Shown: positions 25,160 through 37,100 of the stretch, one piece after another | Position numbering within the stretch: the first letter of the stretch is position 1 | How the letters are laid out: every line of letters begins with the position of its first letter | Assembly (NCBI RefSeq): GCF_003590095.1 | Contig: NC_039487.1 | Location: 13,623,794 to 13,687,793, forward strand | Length of the DNA: 64,000 nucleotides | Source: Trichoplusia ni | Taxonomy: Eukaryota > Arthropoda > Insecta > Lepidoptera > Noctuidae | Reading direction: 5' to 3' | Program-made: the position numbers and the translations under genes | The notes under the pieces: model-generated | Databases searched by the model: none | Told to the model about the DNA's origin: nothing | Seen by the model: only the letters and a program-made list of their open reading frames with translations

Positions 25160-28100
25160 ATGGAAGAGTCAGTAACTGTGGAAATAACTGTGAAACCTGA
25201 ACCAATAGATTACGAAGACAGTGAACCACGCAACAATGAGGATGACGAACCTCAAAAACGTAAGTGCTAAGGGAAATTTTGAATAAAGTATATCATAAAA
25301 AAAATTGATGTATCATAGGCTCAGCAACTTTTTTTACTAGTATTCAATGCTATAGTTTTAGACAGTCAATATTAGAAACGCTTGAAGGTAAAAAAAAAAT
25401 AAACAAATAATTTTCTTATTTAATTCAAGGTTTGGCCAACTGAAAATATAACAATGGGCATGATTATAGATAATATGAATTGATCATAGATATTTAATAA
25501 AAATACTTACTCTATTATTATGTAATTCAACGTCATACCTCAGCAAAAGATATATTATATTTTGAACCATATTTAAACAAATAAACAAAAGCTTTTTTTC
25601 CAAAAATAACACATTTTTGTTAATTCATATCAGTGTGTCATGAAGAGATCTGGATCAAGCCTGAGCATCCGGAGAGTGAACCAGAGGAACCGGTCAAGGA
25701 GGAGGGGGAGGTGTTTGTGAAGGTTGAGAGCAAGGAGTCTGATGAGGCATCATCAAGCAGCAATGGTAAGTGCAACTTATAAAATAATTGCCAATTCTGC
25801 CAACACAGAAGTTCAGTGAATGTTTGATGCATGGATGTTTTATATAATGCTCAACAACTGATGTAGTTTAAAAACCTACATACCTACTACAACCCTGCTG
25901 CCGCTTGAGTACCTAACTGAAGACTCCAGTTGGGTCTGAAAATAAAGGGTTATCTTGATAAATATGCATTTTTAAACAGTTATTTAAACTAATATTCAAA
26001 ATTACCTAAGCCTGTAAATGTTTTGGTCAATTCTTTTATTTTGGCATTAAGAACTATTTACCATGGACCACCAACTACGAAACTTGCAAACTGGGGGTAA
26101 TTAATAGCTAGTCTTATTATGAAGACTACACTAAATACTTGATAAAACAATTCTATTGGGTTAACAAAAAAATCCTTTGTAGTTTTCACTTCTGAACTGT
26201 CTTTAAACTAGCCAAATTCCTTTTTGGATAGTTTTTCTATACTACACAGTACACAAATTATTTATATTGATATTGGTCTAATGATAAACTCTAGAAAAAA
26301 ACACTGTTCCCTTTCCTACAAAAGGTCACCTTTAAGAAGTGTCCCCTTGGCTACGAAAGTCACCTTTAGGACTCGAGTTTCATTGGCTACGAATCCCCTT
26401 TGAGATGATGTCCCCTTGGCTCGAAAGTAACCTTTGAGACAATGACCCTTTTTCTATGGTTTTAATTTTTGAGACCATGCCCCCTTGGCTCAAACTCAGA
26501 CTTTTGTAGCAAGTGGAAATTGACTAAAAGATGAAATTCGTAGCCAAATGCAACACTCGTCGTAAAGGTGACTTTCGTAATGAATGAACATGCATCCCAA
26601 CCGCAAGGTGCACTCGTAGCCAATAGTACACTTGTCTCAAAGGTAACATTCGTAGTTAATGGGCAAATGTCTCCTCAAGGGGTCGACGTCTCTAATACGC
26701 GTCACAGAAATGGCAGTCGTAGCCAAAGCGGTTCTTTACGTACTTAAGAAAATGGTTTGAAAATGTTTCTTTTCGGGGTTGCTACTTAGGAAATGTCGAC
26801 TACAATCTAGCTATCAAATAATATTGGATGTATAACGATATCAATCATCCTATTTGTGGAATGCACAATTTCATTTCATTTAATACTGCTAGGTTTTTAC
26901 TGGTTTTGCTCTTGATACAGGAAGTTTCTTCTTGGAAATGTCTGCGTGTGTTTTGACATATTTTAAAGTACCGTGTAAAGAGGGCTAGTATTCATTTTAT
27001 TGATTGATACTCCCCTGCCGGCCATTTTGGTCCGAGCTGAGCTTAATTAAATAACAAACCGTCGGACAGTTGACGTGTTTATTGCGTTTTCGATTTTTTT
27101 TATTTAATTTTTTAGAAGAGAGACTTCTACAACTTGCAAATTATAAAGTACAAACTTTGTAGGTAAAAAGCAATTAACATTAAAATTACATACAAATAAC
27201 ATGAAAACGTATAAATACGGTATCTGCTTTTTGAAGTAATACTTATTTTGGCGCGATGGAGAAAAATAATAAAAGTATAAATAATAAAAGTAGAATTTTG
27301 TTTTAGTTACCGAGATTCCTGAAAATATTATTCAAAGAAATGCACGAAATTGTAAAAAATATTATTATTCACGAAAAAAACCTGCAAATCGGAGGGTAGT
27401 GACAAAAAAACCTAACTCTGAAAAATGTCGACAGTATAGACAACGAAAAAAAATGCTCGTACAACGACTCCAATCTAAGATCGAAGTTACTCATACTCCA
27501 TCAACGTCAAGTTTGCAAATGACATTTGATCCTCAGCTTATTACCAAAGGTAAAAATTAAAAAAATCGGAATATCACAGTTATAATTATAAATATATTTG
27601 ATAATTGCCCTAATGATAAATATTGTCAATTTTTGAGTTACTAAAACCTATTAATTAAATAATATCTTTTTAACTTTAATATTTATCGTCAATTACTACT
27701 GCATTTTAGTAATTTTTTCTCTATACGCAAAAGAAGTATAACTTCTAACTCGTGAACTTAAGTATACACACTTTTTTTTTGTCAAATACCCTATTAGAAC
27801 TTAGAAAGAACTTCAAAATTATTTACTTTACCAACTTCTTTACAGGTAAGTATCACCGAATGCGACAGTTATATATTATTACTTTATAACACTTAAATCT
27901 ATACAAATTTATATTTTTTTATTTCTGACTTCATATCTACTATAAATGATATTGAATGTGATTTTTTTGCCGACCATACATAATCGCATGCCAGACGGGG
28001 AGGCAGGGTGGCGAACCTGCTAGGGATGCAGTGATACTCCCATCAGGATGGGCAGCCATCATGGACTTTAATATTGTTTCGCTCACACACAATACAGTCT

Positions 28101-31100
28101 GCATTGTAAATTGATGAACGGACAGAATTTTTAAGAACTCAGGAATCGTTTTTAAAATGGCTTATTGTTTTAGCTCTTGTCCCAGCCTAAAATAATAAGT
28201 TAGAGATAGTGACGACTGCTGACAGTATACACATATTTAGATTTGGAACCGATAATCTGTTTGCTAACTGTTTTTTCCCCTAGTCCCTATAAACATTATT
28301 ATTGCCTTCCGCTAATTGGGGTCGAAAACTTTTACCTTGTTTTATCCATAACTAGCTGTACCCGGCTGCGTTGCAATGCAATTTTTTCTACCTACTACCT
28401 ACTTATTACCTACCACATATTTTTTCCTGAATTGTCTTTGCTATAAACGTCACGGAGCCCGAGACCTTTCCAACGGATGCAAAACCGTGGAAATCAGTTC
28501 GTGCGTTTTGGAGTTATAGCGTCAGGAAGGAAAACCCGACTTATTTTTAAAAATAGTAGACTTCTCCAAAAAGGAAAGCACCATACAACTAATAGAAAAA
28601 AGTTTTATGGATTCTTGAATTTCCTCTAAAGGTGATCGTCAACACTGGTCGATAAATACTTTGGTAATGCATTCTGGACTTAATGGATATTATATGTATA
28701 GGAGACAGAGCTCTTCATCAAACCAAGTTCAATCTACTTACGGCATACTATCATCAAATAGTTAGCTTTTATACTTTTGGGAGGTCGCCGAAATGTTACA
28801 ATGAGAACTTAAAGCTACGATTTACAAATTCAGCTTTCGAACGAGTCGCTTACCTGTTGATACTGATGGTTTCTACTCTGATAATGTTTCAGATTATTAT
28901 TATAGACAGTACATCAAGTGGAATATTCTAGAATTGAGTTAGGGAGATAAAGTGGGCGGGTAAAAGCACTAACAGGGTGTTTTGAGACCTGCGCGTACAG
29001 ATGCAGTTATTGATTGTTTGTGAACTCTACACTTTAATAAGCCTTTAGAATTTTTGCCGCGACGTTTCTCCATATTCATATTTATTACGCTGTTTAGTTT
29101 TAAAGATCTGACTACTGATGTTTTTGTGTAAGTTTATAATGATGATTGACATAATGACCATTATGGGTGCTGTGACTGTAGGTACCAATAGGGTATATGA
29201 CAAAATAACTGTTTAGTCCGTCAAACAGATTTCCAAAAACATTATTTTTTATTTTATTTCGTAAACAAAAAAATTAAGCCATAGTCATTTAAAATCTCGG
29301 TTAACGTCACTTACCAGTAGGCTTTTTACTAGCAAGTGGTTTTCTTAGTCTCCACTACAAATATTTTAGAAGTCTGTCTGACGGACTAAACAGATTTATT
29401 TTATTAGATTTAAGTCAAATACCCAATTCCGACACCAAGCCTTGGTTATTTTTAGCTTGGCCGTCCCTCTCCTCGAATTAGGCAGGAAATAAATTAGACT
29501 ATAGCATAAAAGGAGACTATATGTCCCCGGATCAACGGCGTACACTCTTCTCTTGTGGTTACATGCAAGAGTTCGGCTTAGTGCTTTGTTTAAAAATATA
29601 TATATATATGGTTGTGATCGTCGATATGGCACAGAAACTGACTCCACCATTCCTTGTCATAACTTTGTTGCCTGTTCGGTGTCGAATTTTTTGAAACAAA
29701 AAACAACGATTGTTTTTGATTGCCGTTGATAAGACTTCGTTTTGCACTAACATGGCACATGTCCAATCCCCGTTTAGGGCAGACATAGTAATAGAATAAT
29801 ACTTTTTGTACTGTTTTTCATGACTACTTATTTTTTTAGAATTTTTGGATCAACTGTTAAACATTTGAGCTGACTTTGCGGTATCTCTCGGTATTTCTGC
29901 CATCAATATTTGTACAAAAACCACGTTCCACCAAATATTTTATATCCCGCTGTCGTTTTCTCTGTTGTCCACTGCTACATACCAGGAGACGAACCAGAAA
30001 CTTCAACTTTACCTAAAATCACGTGGTTATAACAGAAATAAACCACTATTACCCTGTACCGTACAATTCTTTGTCCCGTTTAGATAGACGAAGAGGGGGA
30101 GAAACGAACGTACTGTAATAAAAGCCAAAACGAAAAAAAAGATAAAAAGGCTCATCATCACTTAATTAGCCGCGCCTGATGCGCGAACTCTTTGTATGCA
30201 AGCATGTGCAGTAGCCATAAATTCTCGTATCGATTGATGCTCGGTGTCGATGGCCTCTCTATGAAATATAGTATTTATATTTTTGACCTAACAGACTTGC
30301 GCACGGAAGCTGTGCAGTACCTAGATATCGATCTGTACCTAAGCGAGGGCTGGCGGTATAAAAGGGGTGCGTTCGGCGCAGCGGATTCAGTAGTGCATTG
30401 GTCTTCGACACGCGACAATTGGCGCCGACACCAGTCTAGCCTGAAGCCAAGAAACCTGTATACATATGTCTGGAACAATCTGTGCCATGCTCGTTAAAAG
30501 CGATACTCTAGATTTAAGACTAGTTATAAGGCATGAAAAGCGCAGTAGTATAGTGTTGTCTCTGTGCTCGCGAAAAGTGCGTCGTCAATACATCCGCTAA
30601 TCTCGTCTCTTTCCGGGTTGCAGATGAAAAAAGTAACTCCTGTTTGCCGATCAAGAAGAGAATTGAAAAGGCGGATGCTAATAGTGATGGGAGCCAGGGA
30701 GAAGTCAAGGAGGAAAAGGGAGAGAAGGTAAGATTATTATTTAAGAGGAAGTGTGGGGGGGGGGGGTGTGGAGAGGCTATGAGAGCCTGTTTAAGTTTTT
30801 AGTGTGTCGAGTTGAAATATTTGGAGGAATTATACAATAGATGGCTGAATCGCGTTATTATGTTGGTTATACAGTTAAAATTCGAGTAGTTTATAGAGAT
30901 GAGTGATGCATACATATTTGTGAACCCCTGCGACTCAGGGATATTTTTTTTTATGCGGGATCCATTAGTAACAAAGCATACAGTTTTTAGGGTGTGGCCA
31001 AGACCATAGAAGCGTATGAGGGGGATGCAGATAAAAATGGCGGGCTGGAGGGGGGGGGGGTAGGACTGCAGCTCTAGCTGGGATGCGAGGGGTTGGGAGA

Positions 31101-34100
31101 GGGGGTGGAGAGGCTACCGGAAAGGAGGCAGGTTCTGGGAATGGTGGGAGTAGGGGTAAAAGTAGAGGGGTACGGTGCAATGGATGCGTGGGGGGGGAAG
31201 GGATAGAATACGTGGATGCTGGACCGCGCCCATACGCATGGCCACGCCCTTTCCGTTTTAACTGCTACCACTCACACCCGTTGACCATTGAAAGCACCAT
31301 AACTATATTCGATGCATTGTTAGCCTATATTGAGATATCTGCACTTGCGTATAATAGCAATAGGTAATCATGTGATAGTAGCATATAGTCGTTATACAAA
31401 AAACAATTGTTGTATGTTTTAAATTATTGCGTAAAGCCGTGTTATAGTGTCATCTACTATTTTCTGATTTGAATAAACTTAACCAAATAATAAACAGATG
31501 AAATGGTGACAACGTAAGATATTCTTTTTTTAAACTTGTATAAGTTTTATTTTGTTTTGTGGTCATTTATATATCGGATTTAAAAATAAAACGTTTTCTA
31601 GGAGGCTGAAGATGACAAGAAGCCGCCTACAGAACTGCATCCGAAAGGTAAGCACATTCGATATCCACTGCCATACTTACAGACATTTGAGTCAACAAAT
31701 TCATTCATTCCAACTCAGCACCAAGGCTTGGTTATACCTCCAAATGCAATAAGAGATAACACAAAGAGTTATTATCAAATATTTGTTTGTTTTTTACGGT
31801 GTCGGTGTCTCTCACCTACACACTTGTGTTATATTTTTTATAATAATATAGTAAACGGAAAGACAGCGTGCTGTTGGGGAGTTTGATGCGCCGTGTGTCT
31901 CACAGCAAAGGCACTTAGGAAGCGGTGAAAGGTGGGCAAAACTGGGCGCTGTCCAATGTAATCTGGACCTTCAAAAAGTGCTACTTAAAAGCTTAATTTG
32001 TAAAAATGACTTTTGATTTTGAGTTTTTGATCATTGACCATTATCAGATTCAATTGAACCTACTGCATGGACATGAAAATTGTCTAGATTATATGAAGAC
32101 TTTGAAATCAACATTTTTCAGTGGATACCCCCGTGATGTACTCGTACGAGATCACGAAGAACATCGAGATCGTCACCATCACGGAGGAGGAGCGCCAGCT
32201 GGAGTACGAGGAGACGAAGAAGTCGCGCCAGCATATGCGGCATGTGTGCGAGCATTGTTCGCTCGGCTTTGTGCTCAAGCAAGCGTTTCTCGATCATATG
32301 AAGGTGCATTCCCCGGTGAGTTAAAACGTCTTACCCACATATACACTTTATTTTCATTTATCAACTGATTCCAGATTTCAGTATTGTGTGAGAAATATTG
32401 ACTTGGGTACTCAACTTGTACACATTAACCACTTAAGTTTTAAATAAAACATTTTGTAGAGTTCTTTTGTCACTTTTCCGAGCTGCAAGGCACTTACTGC
32501 TGTAATATAATGTTCTAATAAATAAAATTCTCGTGTCTTGGTGTACGAAATTGAATTCCAATAATATCGATTAAATGATGCAACGGCTTACTCGCGCGTA
32601 TTTATCGGGAGTACCCGACTAGTTTCGCACCCAACCGGAGTCCTTAATCATGAGCTGACGCGGCGCGATTCGAACCATGCCGTCGAGTAAACCGTTGCGT
32701 CATTTAATAATGAACCAGTCTCACGATAGTTACTTTTAAAAATCAATAACCCCTTCCTTTACCAGGAGGCAGGCGAGCACGAGTGTGTCCTCTGCCGCAC
32801 GCGCATGAAGACCGCCGACATGCTGTACCGGCACCGGCTGCGGCACTACCGCCGCTACCGCTGCCTGCTCTGCTGGACGCGCTTCAAGGACAAGGACACA
32901 GCCGCCTGCCACGTCATGAACGAACACGCCCAGCAGACCTTCGAGTGCGAGCAGTGTGGGAAGGGATTCAAGTTAGTACATTTTTATGACAGGTTTGGCT
33001 CCAAACAATGTCATTGAAGCGTGTTTTTCAGATTTCATTGATTTCAAAACGAGATCATGATCAGTTTACCCCAGATTAGTTCATTACATCCAAAATTTCA
33101 GTCTGCCTAACAGCTGTTTTCTATATTCTATCTATCTAAAGATTCGACTAGAGATAGAACCATGAAATATTTTGTATCGAGATTGTGTCAAATATTCTAT
33201 CTCTTGTAGCCAAAACCATTGAGAGGCATGACCCATTAACCCATGAACCAGTAACTGGTCACTTAATCAAATACAGGGCCCTAACTTTCATCCGCTTGTC
33301 TGTATCCTAGTCATTCAAAATCAAAACCTAGACTGTGCATTACCATAAGATGATAAAGTTATGTGAAATATCTATTGCTGGTCACTTTACGACTGTACTC
33401 CAGCACTTGTTACCTATGTCTAGAGCTACAGCTACATAATATCGTTGCCTGCATTCCCGGCAGGCGGCCGCAGTACCTGAAGCGTCACGTGGAACAGCAC
33501 CACACGAAGCCGCTCCGCCTGGAGTGCGCCGTCTGTCTGCGGGTCTTCCACGAGAGGGGTTGGTATAGGACTCACATCAGGTGCGTAGCTTATGCTATCC
33601 TGTTATAATGGACTGGAGACATGGTGATACGGAACTGATTTGAAAGAATGAAACTAAGTATAGAGAAGTAACACAAGTTTATGTCGTGTTTTTTTTTTGT
33701 ATCACAACTTTCACACAACGCCAAACTTCTCTTCTCGAACAAAGCAAAGCTTGTTAGAGTACTAGACAACTGATAAACATACTTATATGTTTCTAAATAC
33801 ATACATAATATAGATAAATTACTCCCAGATACAGAAAAAAATATTGTGGTCACCACACAAACATTTGTCCTGGGTGGGAATCGATCCCACGACCTCCGGT
33901 ATAGCAGTTAGGGCCACTAACCACGAGACCACAAAGTGACATCGTTGTGGAAGAGAGACGACGTTCTACTTTATGTAGTGCGCTATCACACTTTCACTAC
34001 CATAATTAAACCAAGAGGTCATAGTTTAGCTCTTGACAAGCTCCAAGAAAAATCAGCTCGAATAAAAAATATCTCTTATCATTCAAAGACTATAACCAAG

Positions 34101-37100
34101 TTTTCTCATCAGATCTCATAACGAGGAGATCCGAGCTATGACGGTGAAGGTCCCGGCGACCTGTGACATCTGTTCTCGAGTCTTCAAGACCAAGGAGGGT
34201 CTGAAGAGGCACCTCCCGACGCACGACAACGAGGACGTCCGCTGCGAGCAGTGCGGCGTCAAGTGTAAGAACAGGAACACGTTAGCGCAGCACTGTCTGA
34301 AGGTGCATAATGAGAATTATAAAGGGTGAGTCGGTGTATACTTTAAGATTTCGTAATTGAAAAGTCCTGGCCATTAACAAATTATGTATTTTTGTGCTCT
34401 CATCTCAAAATTTCGAATAATTCTAGTGACATTGATGACATGATAATTTTTCTTGTCTTTATCGATCTCTCATTGTTGCGAGTCCGACGCGCACTTGACC
34501 AGTTTTATTTAATCTGATTAATGTGTTAGAATATTTTTTATTGTTGTTTGAAATCAGCCATGATAAATGGCACTTTTTCAAGTCAATGTCGACATTGGGC
34601 AGCTCATCCTTCGCTCATCCCATCGCTCACCCTTCACCGCTTTCCAAGTTGATTGTAAATTCTTGGTTTTATCATTCCTAATTTTTTGCTAATTACAATT
34701 TTTTTCAGGGCGCCAGAGGCAACGTGTCCTCAATGCATGAGAGTCTGCGCGACACGAGTGATCCTAAAACGACACATAAAACGGATGCACAGCGATAGAA
34801 CTAAAAAGTAAGTTGCAATTACTCCGCAAGTTAAGCTACGCTTGATACGGTCAATGTGTAGATTGGTTTACATTTTTCATAACGAGTTCCTCCGTGTTTT
34901 TTTTTTAACGTTAAATTGGGGGTCTCGGCTGTTATTTATACATTGACAGTTATTACGGGTAGTTAGACAAGAGAAAGTCTGACAACCAGTCTTACTAAGG
35001 GGTATCGTCTTGCGGAGCTCAGATAGGCAGTCGCTCCTTGTAATACACCGGTTAGACTGAAAATCAAGCTCAACGTAATTGGGGAAAGGTTAGCATGATG
35101 ATCTTTAGTTTCAGCTTCAGCTTCAGTTCAGCAAATAACATACTAAATCTTCAAGAAAAGAGCGTACTCTTTTTTAAAAGGTTGGTAACGGACTTTCGAC
35201 TCCTCTAGTGTTGTTATCGTCTTAACATCAGGTGATTTGTCTGCTCGTTACCCGCTTATATTATAAAAATAATCTGATCCGGCGCTAAAAAAAGCATTGA
35301 AAACTTTACAAAAAATAAAAATGGCGCTTTGACCTCTCTCGACGCACGGCCTCTGTTCATATTCATATTTTTCCATCGCCGATAAATAAGTTTTACTTTA
35401 AATAATTAATAGATTTAAAAAATCTAAATATCTACTTTATCCATATTTTTAAATGTTAAATTTTGACAGTTTTTACTGTAAATTGCATTGTCATCGGGTT
35501 TGAAATATCCCTGAAAATTTTAGTTTGTCGGGAAGTGCCTCAAAATGGACTTGCAAAAATTCAACCGGAACGACAAACATATTTGTATGCCAAGTGAGGC
35601 GAAACATAGTGAGACTTTTTATTTTATTAAAGGTTTTTTTGTGTGTATGTGTTACCTATGTTTAATCAAATAAATTTATTTTATTCTATTTGAACAAGAA
35701 AGTGACTGTATAAAAATGTGGGGAATAAACGGAAACTTTTCAATGCCGATAAAGAAGTTCCACTTCAAACAATAGTAATAAGGGAACCCGTTTCCGCCAG
35801 ATACCAGTGCGACCACTGCCAGCGCCTGTACCTGACGAAGGCGGAGGTGCGGTCGCACATCTCGTGGTCGCACCAGCAGGGCGCGGCGCGCGGCGGCCAC
35901 GCGTGCTGGTGCGGCCGCGAGTTCCGCTCGCCGTCGCTGCGGCGCCAGCACCAGGCGCGCCAGCACGCGCCGCTGCCGCCGCCGCGCACGCACCGCTGCG
36001 ACACCTGCCACAAGGCCTTCGCGGTACGTCGCTTTATGTTCGCCTCGCCATTCTAGATCGAGCACAGGGTTTTTACTGACAATTTACATGCACAATAAAA
36101 AATACATGTGTCCATTTAATGTAACTGCTGTGATTCCATAACGTACGAAAATTTCAATTGAATTTGGTTTTCTGATTTTGAGGTTAAATCGTGATTTTGA
36201 TACGAAGGTGTTAATTAAATGTTTGTATTGAAGATCCAATGCTCCATCTATGAATTTGTCCTGTTTTTTTTTTTGCAGTAGTTTAAAATGTTGTAGTTAG
36301 AATGCATCATTTATCTGAATTTAAATACGTAAATCTGAACCGAAGAACTATTTATATACTTATGAAGTAAATACAGAACTATGGAAACTTTCATGGAATT
36401 TGTCATCTTTTTTACAATTCAAGGTCACTAAACGTTGATAATAATCTTTAGTACAGATTTATCTTAATGTATGCAGTAGAAACATGCTTATTTAAATAAA
36501 AAAAACTAAAGAGCATAGTAATGCGGCTCCATGTCTTTTAACGTCGACTCTGCTTTTACTTTGCAAGTTTGGTAGATATGCTTACGGTTTTCGGTGTTTT
36601 ATATCTGTGTATTAATCGTTATAAAACACTCAACTGTTGAATTCAATTGATAAAAATTAGAGTTATAAGACAATTTTGGAAATAGTATTCATGAAGCTTT
36701 AGATAAATAACGCATTTGGTAGATATCCTTCAAAGAGAGTTTAATTGGTCTAAAGATCTAAAGTTCTTTTCTCATGTAATAAAAGTTCAGTGTTTTATAA
36801 TAACAATCGTTTCGCCACCATCCTACCACGTTCTAGCTAACAATCGTGTCGGCAACACTAGCTTAACAAGTTAACAACTGGCCTCACTGGCATCACACTG
36901 GCATCCGGTGGAGAAATTGGCCAGTCAGTAAGCTCAACCCGGAGCCATCTCCCCAGAGTGCGCTTAAGACGGCCACCGGCCCCAACAAGGCCCTCGAGAA
37001 GTCGCTAGCAACAACCTAGCCTCATCTCCGTGGTTGAAAGTCTTTTGAACACTTTGTAACGATGGCGCCGAACCGTGCCTGCTGATTTGCCAATTTGCTC

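Larger units (their letters stand above)
25766..30623 (+). other. Zinc-finger gene intron 2
   Basis: This 4.9-kb intron (donor aatg/gtaagt, acceptor gttgcag) contains the self-complementary minisatellite at 26320-26735, the cassette exon at 27307-27549, a repeat fragment near 28352-28560, a MITE family A copy at 29207-29410 and an LTR-like promoter/primer-binding remnant at about 30357-30440. Each is described separately. Confidence 0.7.

Noticed and set aside
29598..29612. AT dinucleotide microsatellite
   Set aside because: A short (at)n run of ordinary kind in an AT-rich intron.
31083..31367. 94-codon glycine-rich frame and proline-rich antisense frames
   Set aside because: They result from translating G-tract intron sequence. 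No splice sites or family resemblance.
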